From Candidatus Pelagibacter ubique HIMB058 (lineage in GTDB: Bacteria > Pseudomonadota > Alphaproteobacteria > Pelagibacterales > Pelagibacteraceae), in assembly GCA_000419545.1 (NCBI GenBank), contig ATTF01000001.1, positions 28,663 through 92,662 of the forward strand: a DNA stretch of 64,000 nucleotides, given 5' to 3'. This document shows positions 9,710-19,124 of this stretch, in pieces. Each line of letters opens with the position of its first letter. Position 1 is the stretch's first letter. The position numbers and the translations under genes are program-made. The notes below the pieces were generated by a model. The model searched no databases. It was not told where the DNA came from and saw only the letters and a program-made list of their open reading frames with translations.

Positions 9710-10588
9710 ATGATTGATAACTTAATCAATAGCATCTCAAAAGTAGTTATAGGAAATAAAGACAAGATCAAACTTGTTTTAGCTTCAATTATTTCTGAAG
9801 GGAGCATCCTTATAGAAGATTATCCAGGCACAGGTAAAACGACTTTAGCAAAAGCAATAACTGAAAGTTTAAAATTAGATTTTAGAAGAGTTCAATTCAC
9901 TTCTGATTTATTACCAAGTGATATTTTAGGTTTTAATATGTACAAAGGGACAAAGCCATTTTTTCAAAAAGGTCCTATCTTTACTAATATTGTACTAGCG
10001 GATGAGCTAAATAGAGGAAGTCCAAAATCACAAAGTGCATTTATGGAAGCTATGGAAGAAAAGAGTGTCACAATTGATGGAAAAACATATGACCTCCCTA
10101 CTCCATTTTTTGTCATCGCAACTCAAAATCCGATGGACACTGCGGGAACTAGTTTATTACCAGACTCTCAATTAGATCGGTTCATGGTCTCTTTTTCTTT
10201 AAGTGATTTAGATGATGATAACAAAATTAAAATGTTAAAAAATAAAGAGAAAATTTCAAAATCTACTCAAAAACTAAGCCTTAAAAAATTAAAAGAAACT
10301 AAAGAAAAAGTTCATGTTGCGGATACGATATATAATTATCTAATTGAAATTGAAAAAAAGACAAAAGAACTTAATCAAAATATTCACCTTTCTGCTAGAT
10401 GTTTAAAACAAATAATCGATTTATCTAAAGGTTGGGCTGTAATTAATGAAAAAGACTATGTAACTCACCAAGATGTAAAAGATTTACTTCCATATGTTTT
10501 ACGACACAGAATTAATTTTTTAAAACCTGAAGAGAAAATTGAGTTCATTAATTCCGAAATTTTAAGCAAAATAGAAATTGAAAAATGA
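9710..10588 (+). CDS. MoxR family AAA ATPase
   Basis: EDYPGTGKTTLAKAI, ADELNRGSPKSQSAFMEAMEEKSVTIDGKTYDLPTPFFVIATQNPMD, LDRFM. Confidence 0.93.
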   Translation: MIDNLINSISKVVIGNKDKIKLVLASIISEGSILIEDYPGTGKTTLAKAITESLKLDFRRVQFTSDLLPSDILGFNMYKGTKPFFQKGPIFTNIVLADELNRGSPKSQSAFMEAMEEKSVTIDGKTYDLPTPFFVIATQNPMDTAGTSLLPDSQLDRFMVSFSLSDLDDDNKIKMLKNKEKISKSTQKLSLKKLKETKEKVHVADTIYNYLIEIEKKTKELNQNIHLSARCLKQIIDLSKGWAVINEKDYVTHQDVKDLLPYVLRHRINFLKPEEKIEFINSEILSKIEIEK

Positions 10589-11469
10589 GTTTTGCTTTAA
10601 ACTCTTTATTTAAAAACGAAAAAATCTATATTTATCCAAATCTTAAAGGCGTTTACTTAGGTTTATTTGTTAGCTTTTGTTTTCTAGCAGCTGTGTTTTA
10701 TCAAACTAACTTCGCATTAGTTTTGTCTATAGTTATTTTTTTTGTTTTCTTTATTTCAATTTTAATTTCCCATCAAAATATTAGAAACATTGAGAACGTA
10801 GAAATAGAAGAATACATTGAAGAGGGAAAATCTTCTTATATTTCAATTAATTTTAAAAATATTAAAAATGAGAAAAAAATAAACCTAGATATAGAATTAG
10901 ATAGTCAAGAGATCGGAAACTTTAATTTTTTAAAAACATTGAATGAAATAAAAGTTAAGAAAGTTTTTAATGATAGAGGTATAAAACAAATATCTAATCT
11001 TGTTATTAAATCTGATTTTCCATTTGGGGTAATAAAAACTAAAAGATCAATTGAAATTAAAAACAAAATATTTGTCTATCCTAAGCCTATTCGACCATCT
11101 GAAAACTTATTCATTAATCAAAATATACTTGATCGATTAAATAAAGATAATGAGTTTGATAATATTGATGAATTTAGACCAGGAGATAACTTATCTAAAG
11201 TAGCCTGGAAAAAAACTATTGCGCAAAATAAATTTTACGTAAAAAAGTTTAAAACTTACAAAAAAGAAGAGAAAATCATTATAGATCTAAATCAAAATTA
11301 TCACTATGACTTTGAAAAAATTCTAAACTTCTCCTCTTATTTAGTTTTGAATGCCAAACAAAATAATGTTGGTTTAATTTTAAAACATAAAAATAAAGAA
11401 TTTGTTTTAACTAATACAAAAACATCATTAAATGAAATTTTAAAATACCTTAGCTATGCTTCTCAATAA
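10585..11469 (+). CDS. DUF58 domain protein
   Basis: FDNIDEFRPGDNLSKVAWKKTIAQNKFYVKKF matches the DUF58 core (REYxPGDxxRxIxWxxxAR-like); overlaps moxR by 4 nt. Confidence 0.85.
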   Translation: MSFALNSLFKNEKIYIYPNLKGVYLGLFVSFCFLAAVFYQTNFALVLSIVIFFVFFISILISHQNIRNIENVEIEEYIEEGKSSYISINFKNIKNEKKINLDIELDSQEIGNFNFLKTLNEIKVKKVFNDRGIKQISNLVIKSDFPFGVIKTKRSIEIKNKIFVYPKPIRPSENLFINQNILDRLNKDNEFDNIDEFRPGDNLSKVAWKKTIAQNKFYVKKFKTYKKEEKIIIDLNQNYHYDFEKILNFSSYLVLNAKQNNVGLILKHKNKEFVLTNTKTSLNEILKYLSYASQ

Positions 11470-13306
11470 TAAAAAGTTTTTTGATTTAACCCATATTATT
11501 TTTACCTTAAGCCTTTTTTTGGTTTCAAGAAACTTACCTGATTTAAATATATTTTTTTGGATTATTCTCTACGTATTTGCATTAGTTCTTTATGTAAAAG
11601 ACTTAAAGGTAAATTTTATTATTTTATTTTTATTGCTTTGTGCATCTCTTTTTATTCAATTGTATTTTTTTGAGTTTGTCCTAGCTAAAGAGTTTTTTGT
11701 AAAAGTTATAGGAATTTTATTAATTTTTAGGTTTTTAAATATTAAAACAAAAAGTCATCTTTTTAGTTTTAATGTAATTTGTCTTTTTATTTGTGTTCTA
11801 AATTTAACTGAAAGCCAGGATTTAATTAACTCTTTGCTATCAACAGTTTTATTAATTTTAACCATTTCTAATTTTTATCTATCAAATCAAACTACATTAA
11901 TTGAAATGGATTTAAAAAATATGATTAAATATCTTGGTTTTGGATTAGGATTAATTCCGGTAATAGCTATTTTTTATTTAATTATCCCAAGAACGGACAT
12001 AACCCTTAATCTATTTAATACGTCTAAAAATAATTTAGGTATTCCAGATAGTATTAACCTTGGAAGCTTTGAGCAGATATCTGAGTCTGATGAAAAACTA
12101 TTTGTTTTGATTAATGATAATTTCAAAAAGAATGAGCTTTATTTTAGAGTAAAAGTTTTTGATCAAATTGATAACAAAAAATCTTGGAGACCTTCTTCTG
12201 GTTATTATTTAATAAGAAAGTTTCCAAATTCTATCCAAACATTAAATTTCACGCCTCAAAATAGGATGTATAACTTAATAATTGAAAATTATAAGAATAG
12301 TTGGCTTCCCGTTCTAAAAAACACAACAATAGTCAGTGACCCACAGGATTATTCTTTTAGTATATTTAATCAAACTTACAGATCTAAAAAAGAAATTGAG
12401 AGCAAAAAGTTAATTCAGCTTAGAAAATATACAATTAACATGGAGTTAAACGATGGGCTTCGTCAATATTATTTGGATCTACCTAATTCTATTTCTTCTG
12501 AATTGAGGAAATGGGCAGATACTAATAAAAAAGGTAAAACAGATACTCAATATTTAAAACATATCTTAAATACATTTAATAAAGATGATTACTATTATTC
12601 TTTAAAGCCACCGATTAGTGAAAATATTAATGATTATTCTGACTTCTTTTTTAAAATAAAAGAGGGTTACTGTGAACATTACGCTGGAACATTTGTAATT
12701 TTAGCAAGATTAGCTGGCATTCCAGCAAGAATAGTCACAGGTTATCTTGGGGGTGAGTTAAATAGCGTTGGTGATTTCTATGAATTTAAACAGCAAGATG
12801 CTCATGCTTGGGTTGAGGTTTGGGATGGAGGTAAATGGATTGAGTATGATCCTACTTTAGCTATTCCACCAAACAAAGTAAAAACTACTCTTAATCAAAT
12901 CTTAAAAGAAAATTCGGAAGATAATTTCAGAATAGGTACAAGCTTATTTAAAGATTTTTCTAATTATATCAGCTATCTTGATTTTGTTTGGACAAAAAGT
13001 TTAATCAGTTACGATAAAAATAAACAAAAACAATTTATTCAAGATTTAAAATCATTAAAGATAAGTAAAAATATAATATTAATTTTTATACCTATTAGTT
13101 TATTTTTAATTATATTTTTTATATCAAAACTAACACCTAAAAATATTTATAAAATTAGATTTTACTTTGTTTTATTATTTTCAAAGAAAAAAGATAAAAT
13201 ACTTAACTCTGATACTTTAGATGAGGCTTTTAAAAAGCTTAAACCTGAGTCTCAACTTAAATATTTAGAATTTTTCAAAAAATACGAAAAAGTTCTATAT
13301 TCTTAA
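11456..13306 (+). CDS. TgpA-like membrane transglutaminase (DUF3488 + transglutaminase core)
   Basis: N-terminal multi-TM region; core EGYCEHYAGTFVILARLAGIPARIVTGYLGGE...DAHAWVEVWDGGKWIEYDPT with Cys-His-Asp triad; C-terminal TM. Confidence 0.9.
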   Translation: MLLNNKKFFDLTHIIFTLSLFLVSRNLPDLNIFFWIILYVFALVLYVKDLKVNFIILFLLLCASLFIQLYFFEFVLAKEFFVKVIGILLIFRFLNIKTKSHLFSFNVICLFICVLNLTESQDLINSLLSTVLLILTISNFYLSNQTTLIEMDLKNMIKYLGFGLGLIPVIAIFYLIIPRTDITLNLFNTSKNNLGIPDSINLGSFEQISESDEKLFVLINDNFKKNELYFRVKVFDQIDNKKSWRPSSGYYLIRKFPNSIQTLNFTPQNRMYNLIIENYKNSWLPVLKNTTIVSDPQDYSFSIFNQTYRSKKEIESKKLIQLRKYTINMELNDGLRQYYLDLPNSISSELRKWADTNKKGKTDTQYLKHILNTFNKDDYYYSLKPPISENINDYSDFFFKIKEGYCEHYAGTFVILARLAGIPARIVTGYLGGELNSVGDFYEFKQQDAHAWVEVWDGGKWIEYDPTLAIPPNKVKTTLNQILKENSEDNFRIGTSLFKDFSNYISYLDFVWTKSLISYDKNKQKQFIQDLKSLKISKNIILIFIPISLFLIIFFISKLTPKNIYKIRFYFVLLFSKKKDKILNSDTLDEAFKKLKPESQLKYLEFFKKYEKVLYS

Positions 13307-13780
13307 TTACTTATATTTAGCAGAAGTTATAAACTCATTAAAACTTTCACACCAAACTATCAATGAATTATAATTTTCTAACGGTAGGTTAACTTTTGAA
13401 GATACAGTAAAATTAGTAAACGTTTTTACATCTCCGACATATAACGAGTCCATTTTAATTTTTAAAAACTCTTCTTCATTCTGAGCAAATGATTTTGTTA
13501 AATATAACCTGTAATCTGGTCCTGGGGCTAGTTTGCCTACAAAAGAAATTTTATCTTTTTCTAAAAACACTTCACCATCTCCATAATGAAGTAAATCAGA
13601 GCCATCTAAATCTCTAATAAATTCTGTTTTGTAAACAGCTTTATTGCTTTCGTTGATTATAAAATTTTTATCTGGAGCTTTTGGAGCAGTTAAAATGGGT
13701 AAAAGATAAATTCCTAATGCAAAACCAAATACTAATAAAAATGAATGAGAGACTATTAAAATAGCAACTCTTTTTTTCAT
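13307..13780 (-). CDS. DM13-domain membrane-anchored protein
   Basis: N-terminal TM; GEVFLEKDKISFVGKLAPGPDYRLYLTKS...VGDVKTFTNFTVSSKVNLPLENYNSLIVWCESFNEFITSAKY matches the DM13 pattern. Confidence 0.75.
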   Translation of the reverse strand: MKKRVAILIVSHSFLLVFGFALGIYLLPILTAPKAPDKNFIINESNKAVYKTEFIRDLDGSDLLHYGDGEVFLEKDKISFVGKLAPGPDYRLYLTKSFAQNEEEFLKIKMDSLYVGDVKTFTNFTVSSKVNLPLENYNSLIVWCESFNEFITSAKYK

Positions 13781-13787
13781 TAAAGAT

Positions 13788-14426
13788 TTATGCTTGTAAA
13801 GCTTCTAAGCCTTCTTGAATTTCGTGAACACCTTCGAATGCAAAATAAATTGCAACAGCAAACAACATTAAACTAGAAACTCTGAAGAAAGTTCCAATTG
13901 GAATAATTTTTGTAATTCTTCCCATTCCAAAATAGATAATGATTAGTGCTAAAAGTCCACCTACCCCACCAATGATTGCTGGCACTGTATTGTAAACTCC
14001 TGTGCTGAATAATGCTGCGTAAAATAAAACTATTTCAAATCCTTCTCTTACAATTGCTAAAAACACTGTGAAAGATAATGCAAAAGTTTTTCCTGATGTA
14101 ATAGCTTCATCAACTTTATTTTCTAACTCTTTTTTCGCTGTATGACAGAAGAAAGCTACATAAGTTAACATTCCAGCTGCGATAAGCATCACACCACCTT
14201 CAAATAATTCTTCATGCGCCCCTGTTAAACCTACGATCTGTTTAAATCCTACTGCGATCAATAAAGAGACTAATACACCCGCTCCCATTCCCCAGAATAC
14301 TGCTGGTCTTTTGTGTCTTGCTTTAACCTTGTCTAAATACATAAAGACAAGCATAGCAATTAACATTGCTTCAAAACCTTCTCTTAAAAGAATGACGAAT
14401 GAGCTTATTAAAGGTGTTAATTCCAT
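13788..14426 (-). CDS. FTR1 family iron permease
   Basis: Two REGFE motifs (LLREGFEAMLIAML and AIVREGFEIVLFYA) in a polytopic membrane protein. Confidence 0.92.
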   Translation of the reverse strand: MELTPLISSFVILLREGFEAMLIAMLVFMYLDKVKARHKRPAVFWGMGAGVLVSLLIAVGFKQIVGLTGAHEELFEGGVMLIAAGMLTYVAFFCHTAKKELENKVDEAITSGKTFALSFTVFLAIVREGFEIVLFYAALFSTGVYNTVPAIIGGVGGLLALIIIYFGMGRITKIIPIGTFFRVSSLMLFAVAIYFAFEGVHEIQEGLEALQA

Positions 14427-14444
14427 AATTTAAGGCTCTTTTAA

Positions 14445-14459
14445 TGATAATTATTCTCA
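14445..14459. promoter_or_regulatory. Fur-box-like site (imperfect 7-1-7)
   Basis: TGATAAT T ATTCTCA, one mismatch from TGATAATNATTATCA, just upstream of the FTR1 start. Confidence 0.6.
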
Positions 14460-14472
14460 TTGTCAATGAAAT

Positions 14473-14487
14473 TGATAATTATTATCA
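14473..14487. promoter_or_regulatory. Fur-box-like site (perfect 7-1-7 palindrome)
   Basis: TGATAAT T ATTATCA is identical to the 7-1-7 Fur consensus TGATAATNATTATCA. Confidence 0.75.
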
Positions 14488-14565
14488 TTTTCAATAATGA
14501 CGCAGATATTGGCTTATTTTGCGACTAATAGTTGATTAAATACCTTAAAGTGAGTTATATGGCTC

Positions 14566-14781
14566 ATGCTTCAGATTAATCCAAAAAAGTTTAACGCTAT
14601 TAAAAACAAATCAATACCGAATCCTCTTCGACCAAAATTCAGAAACAAAGATCAAGCTAACATCTACTTTCTTTCAAAAAGAAAAGTTCAAGGTGAAAGA
14701 AAAGATCAATTTAAACAAAAATTTAGAATGATAGCGATCGCATCTATTATTCTTATTGGTGGATATTTTTTATCTAACTAA
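14566..14781 (+). CDS. Small single-pass membrane protein, hypothetical
   Basis: 71-aa ORF, basic N-terminus, C-terminal TM (MIAIASIILIGGYFL); divergent from FTR1. Confidence 0.5.
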   Translation: MLQINPKKFNAIKNKSIPNPLRPKFRNKDQANIYFLSKRKVQGERKDQFKQKFRMIAIASIILIGGYFLSN

Positions 14782-15551
14782 ATAATTTTAGCAGCTACAG
14801 AACCGAGCTTATCAATCTTAGCTTTATAAATTCCTTTACCTAAAATTGGCACAACGCCAACAGATGAACCAGTAAATACATAGAAGTTATCGCTATGTTT
14901 GACTTTATCTTTTTGAATTTTACTTAAAACAAATCTTAAAGAGTTCATAGGGTTTATATAAACTGTGTTTGTATTTCCTTTAACATGTTGATTGATTTTA
15001 GAGTTTGAAATACTAGTTTTTAAGTTTTTAACATTATTGTTTTTAAATTTTTTTTTGGCTCCCAATATAAATTTAACGTTACAACCAAAATCAGAGCATA
15101 AATCTCCAAATCCTTTCAAACCTTTTTTTCTTTGTCTGTATCCAACAACTTCAATACAGGGAGCAATATGAGATATAAACTTTTTAAAATTATTTTTATT
15201 TACTCTTTTTTTAAAATCAAAAAAACTTTTTTTTATTAGGTAACAAACTTCTACTTCTATACCTAAAACATACTTATTGACTTTTACACTCTTATTATTT
15301 TTTAATACGTTATGTTTGTATACAGGCGCATAAAAAGGTTCTTTCTCTTTTAATTTTTTTAATAATGGTATTCCAGTGCCTGCTGCTTTAAATCCTTGAA
15401 TAGGCTTTTTTACTTTGCTTTCACATAATTTCCTAAATTTTGTAGCTGAAATTAAATTTTTTGTACAATGTCTTGGTAGCGGTGCAATGACTTTATTTTG
15501 TAAAAAAGCTTTTGCTAATTTAGTTGCTAATTTATCTAATTCTTTGTTCAT
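14778..15551 (-). CDS. 2-keto-4-pentenoate hydratase/fumarylacetoacetate hydrolase-like protein
   Basis: GFKAAGTGIPLLKKL..PFYAPVYKHNVL...LGIEVEVCYLI...NPMNSLRFVLSKI...FYVFTGSSVGVVPI resembles the MhpD-like hydratase family. Confidence 0.65.
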   Translation of the reverse strand: MNKELDKLATKLAKAFLQNKVIAPLPRHCTKNLISATKFRKLCESKVKKPIQGFKAAGTGIPLLKKLKEKEPFYAPVYKHNVLKNNKSVKVNKYVLGIEVEVCYLIKKSFFDFKKRVNKNNFKKFISHIAPCIEVVGYRQRKKGLKGFGDLCSDFGCNVKFILGAKKKFKNNNVKNLKTSISNSKINQHVKGNTNTVYINPMNSLRFVLSKIQKDKVKHSDNFYVFTGSSVGVVPILGKGIYKAKIDKLGSVAAKII

Positions 15552-16639
15552 TATACTTCATCTCCTAAATAAATACCTAATGATAAAGCTGTTTCAACAA
15601 GAGAGTCTTTTCTTTCAACATTCTTATAAGTGCTTATCCCCTCATCTATAGGAACGTCTACTACTCTTCTATCTCTCCACGCTACCATACGATCAAATTT
15701 TTCCTGATTTAATAAATCTACTGCATAAACACCAAACGCACTAGCTAAAATTCTATCACTTGCTGTTGGCGGTGCTCCTCTTTGAACATGACCTAAGGCT
15801 GTTACTCTACATTCGGTTTCAGTTTTTTTCATAAGTTCTGATGCAATGTAATCTCCTATTCCACCTAATCTTTTTTCACCGTCCATGTATTTATGCATTA
15901 CTCTTGAGCCGTCTTCTTTTTTTACAGCTTCTGCTACTACAATAAGTGAATGTTGAACGTCATGTTTTTTCATTTCATTTAATTTTTTTATAATTCCATC
16001 AATTGAATATTTTATTTCCGGAATTAAAATAACATCTGCACCTCCAGCTATTCCTGCGTTTAATGCAATATGACCTGCGTCTCTTCCCATTACTTCTAAA
16101 ATCATTGCTCTTCTGTGACTTGCTGCTGTTGATTGAAGGTTATCTAAAGCTTGCGTTGCTACATCTACAGCGGTATGAAATCCAATAGAACTTTCTGTAG
16201 CTCCTACATCATTATCGATTGTCTTTGGTATTGCTACAATTTTCATATCACCTTCTTTTGCGAGTTTTTTTAAGATTTGCATGCTTCCATCTCCGCCTAT
16301 AATGATAAGACCATCAAGCTTCATCTGGTGGTAACCTTCGATTATTTCTTTTGATGTGTCGATGAATTTTCCGTCTTTAGTCGGGAATTTAAATGGGTTT
16401 CCTTTATTAGTAGATCCTAAAAAAGTACCGCCTTGTCTTAATAAATAGCCTTCGAAGGTTTTGTGAGTTAATTGAACTGCTGCTACAGGCCTTTGCATTA
16501 AACCAGCTGTTCCGTCCTTAATTCCGAAAACATCCATATTATATTTGTTTTTTGCTCTATAAAAAATAGATCTGATTGCAGCGTTCAATCCACCACAATC
16601 ACCGCCGCTGGTTAGTATTCCAATTTTTTTATTACTCAT
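15551..16639 (-). CDS. pfk: 6-phosphofructokinase
   Basis: ILTSGGDCGGLNAAIR, IIGGDGS, IPKTIDNDV, GRDAGHIALNAGIAGGAD, LGHVQRGAPPTASDRILAS. Confidence 0.93.
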   Translation of the reverse strand: MSNKKIGILTSGGDCGGLNAAIRSIFYRAKNKYNMDVFGIKDGTAGLMQRPVAAVQLTHKTFEGYLLRQGGTFLGSTNKGNPFKFPTKDGKFIDTSKEIIEGYHQMKLDGLIIIGGDGSMQILKKLAKEGDMKIVAIPKTIDNDVGATESSIGFHTAVDVATQALDNLQSTAASHRRAMILEVMGRDAGHIALNAGIAGGADVILIPEIKYSIDGIIKKLNEMKKHDVQHSLIVVAEAVKKEDGSRVMHKYMDGEKRLGGIGDYIASELMKKTETECRVTALGHVQRGAPPTASDRILASAFGVYAVDLLNQEKFDRMVAWRDRRVVDVPIDEGISTYKNVERKDSLVETALSLGIYLGDEV

Positions 16640-16701
16640 AATAAATTAGTGTTAAATATTCTTTTTTGAGGCAAGTAATGTTATAACACAATAATTTCAT
16701 A

Positions 16702-18114
16702 ATGGAAAAAAAAGCCAAAATTATAGCAACATTAGGACCAGCAATTTATAATGAAACTAAGCTAAAACAACTCGTCAAACTAGGAGTTGATGCTTTTAGA
16801 ATAAACTTTAGCCACGATACAAAAAATATTTCTTCTATTGTTAAAAGAATAAGGAAAGTTGAAAGAAGCACTGATAAAAAAATTGCCCTTATAGCTGATT
16901 TACAAGGTGTAAAACTAAGAGTTGGTAAAATCAAAGATAATGTTCAAAAAATTAAATTTAATCAAAAATTTATTTTTGATGCTAAAAAAGAATTAGGTGA
17001 CAAAAACAGAATAAGCTTCCCCTACCCTAAAATTCTAAAGAAATTAAAAAAAGGTAATAAAATTTTAATTGATGACGGTAAATATACTTTTGTCGTAACT
17101 GGAAAAATAGGAACTTCAGTTAAAACATTATGTAAAAGTCAAAATTGTTTAATGAGGAACAATAAGAGTGTTCACATTCCAAATTTCGACATAGCGTTTA
17201 ATAAATTAACGATAAAAGACAAAAAAGATATTAAAACTGCAGTTAAACTTGGATGTAATTGGATTGCTTTATCCTATTTACAAAATGAGAAATTAATACT
17301 TGAAGCTAGAAAACTGATTAAAAAAGACATGGGAATTATTTCTAAAATTGAAAATAAACATGCTCTAAGCAATATTAATAAAATTATAAAAGCAACAGAC
17401 TCGATTATGATAGCTAGAGGGGATCTTGCTATAGATATTGGTCATAGTGAAGTTCCAAAAGTTCAATTAAGTTTGATTAAAAAATGCTCTCAATTTTCTA
17501 AATCTGTAATTGTAGCAACTCAAATGCTTGAAAGTATGATTGAAAATAATACTGCAACTCGAGCTGAGATTAATGATATAGCTACAGCTATCTTCCAAGG
17601 TGCAGATACAGTTATGTTATCTGCAGAAGCTGCAATTGGAAAATTTCCAACTCAAGCTGTATCAACAATGACTGAAACTATTCTCTCAACTGAAAAATAT
17701 AAAAGAGAACATATTGAAGATTTCAAAAATTCTATCTTTTCTGATAATGATCCCGTTAAATCAATACTAAGATCAGTAAAAAACATTGCTTATAATCAAA
17801 ATGTAAAAGCGATAATTGTTTTTTCTAATTCAGGAAAATCTGCGAAACTAGTTTCTGCAATGAGACCTGCAGCAAAAATAGTAACAATCTCACCAAATAT
17901 AAATGTTTGTAGACAAGTATCATTATTATGGGGAGTTCAATCTAAAAATAGTAGAGATGCTAATGGCTGGAAAGATATGATGTCTATTTCTAGAGAAATT
18001 ATTAGAAAGTTAAAATTTATAAAAAAGAATGATTTCGTTATAATTACAGCTGGCTTACCATTTGGTAAAGCTGGGATGACGAATATGATTAGACTTTATA
18101 AAGTAGGAACTTAA
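16702..18114 (+). CDS. pyk: Pyruvate kinase
   Basis: KAKIIATLGPA, DAFRINFSHD, ALIADLQGVKLRVG, IMIARGDLAIDIG, IVATQMLESMIENNTATRAEINDIATAIFQGADTVMLSAEAAIGKFP. Confidence 0.95.
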   Translation: MEKKAKIIATLGPAIYNETKLKQLVKLGVDAFRINFSHDTKNISSIVKRIRKVERSTDKKIALIADLQGVKLRVGKIKDNVQKIKFNQKFIFDAKKELGDKNRISFPYPKILKKLKKGNKILIDDGKYTFVVTGKIGTSVKTLCKSQNCLMRNNKSVHIPNFDIAFNKLTIKDKKDIKTAVKLGCNWIALSYLQNEKLILEARKLIKKDMGIISKIENKHALSNINKIIKATDSIMIARGDLAIDIGHSEVPKVQLSLIKKCSQFSKSVIVATQMLESMIENNTATRAEINDIATAIFQGADTVMLSAEAAIGKFPTQAVSTMTETILSTEKYKREHIEDFKNSIFSDNDPVKSILRSVKNIAYNQNVKAIIVFSNSGKSAKLVSAMRPAAKIVTISPNINVCRQVSLLWGVQSKNSRDANGWKDMMSISREIIRKLKFIKKNDFVIITAGLPFGKAGMTNMIRLYKVGT

Positions 18115-19119
18115 TTAAATTAATCCAGCAATTTGAATTGCTGTATCACACATTCTATTAGAAAAACCCCACTCATTATCATACCAAGAAAGAACTCTAC
18201 TGAATTTTCCTTTAATGACTTGAGTTTGAGTTAAATCAAAAATTGAGCTGTGAGGATTGTGATTAAAGTCTTTTGAAACTAATGGAGCTGAATTTGTTGC
18301 TAAAATACCTTTAAGAGGGCCGCTTGCAGCTTTGCTCATTGCATCATTGATGCTTTCAGCTGTTACTTCTTTATTTGGTACAAAAGTAAGATCAATTAAA
18401 GATACGTTTGGAGTTGGAACTCTTATAGCTGTACCATCTAATTTTCCTTTTAAACTTGGTAAAACTAAGCTCATTGCTTTTGCTGCACCAGTTGAAGTTG
18501 GTATCATTGCATCACCTGAAGCTCTTGCTCTTCTAAGATCTTTGTGAAGTGTATCTAATAATTTTTGATCACCAGTGTAACTATGAATAGTAGTCATATA
18601 TCCATATTCAATTCCAAAACTATTTTCTAAAACCATAGCTACTGGAGCTAAACAGTTCGTTGTGCATGATCCATTAGAAATTATATTATGTTCTTTTTTA
18701 AGCTCTTTACTGTTAACCCCTTGAACAACTGTAAAATCTACTTCTTTAGCAGGAGCAGAGATAATTACTTTTTTAGCACCAGCTTCAATATGTTTACCTG
18801 CCGAAGCTTTATCTAAAAAGAACCCTGTGCACTCTAAAACAACATCTGCACCAATTTTACCCCATGGGAGCTTAGCAGGATCTCTTTCTGCAAAAACTTT
18901 TATATTTTGATCACCAATTTGAAAACCTTCACTTGTTGTTTTCACATCGTGATTAAGAGTACCATGTGTACTATCAAATTTTATTAAATGAGCGTTGGCT
19001 TCGATTGAACCAAGATCGTTGATACCTACAACTTGAATTTTTCCTTTGTAGTTTTCTAATAATGCTCTTAGGATTAATCTTCCTATTCTTCCAAAACCGT
19101 TTATACCAACTTTAACCAT
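18115..19119 (-). CDS. gap: Glyceraldehyde-3-phosphate dehydrogenase
   Basis: MVKVGINGFGRIGRLILRA, SNGSCTTNCLAPVA, SWYDNEWGFSNRM. Confidence 0.97.
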   Translation of the reverse strand: MVKVGINGFGRIGRLILRALLENYKGKIQVVGINDLGSIEANAHLIKFDSTHGTLNHDVKTTSEGFQIGDQNIKVFAERDPAKLPWGKIGADVVLECTGFFLDKASAGKHIEAGAKKVIISAPAKEVDFTVVQGVNSKELKKEHNIISNGSCTTNCLAPVAMVLENSFGIEYGYMTTIHSYTGDQKLLDTLHKDLRRARASGDAMIPTSTGAAKAMSLVLPSLKGKLDGTAIRVPTPNVSLIDLTFVPNKEVTAESINDAMSKAASGPLKGILATNSAPLVSKDFNHNPHSSIFDLTQTQVIKGKFSRVLSWYDNEWGFSNRMCDTAIQIAGLI

Positions 19120-19124
19120 AATTT

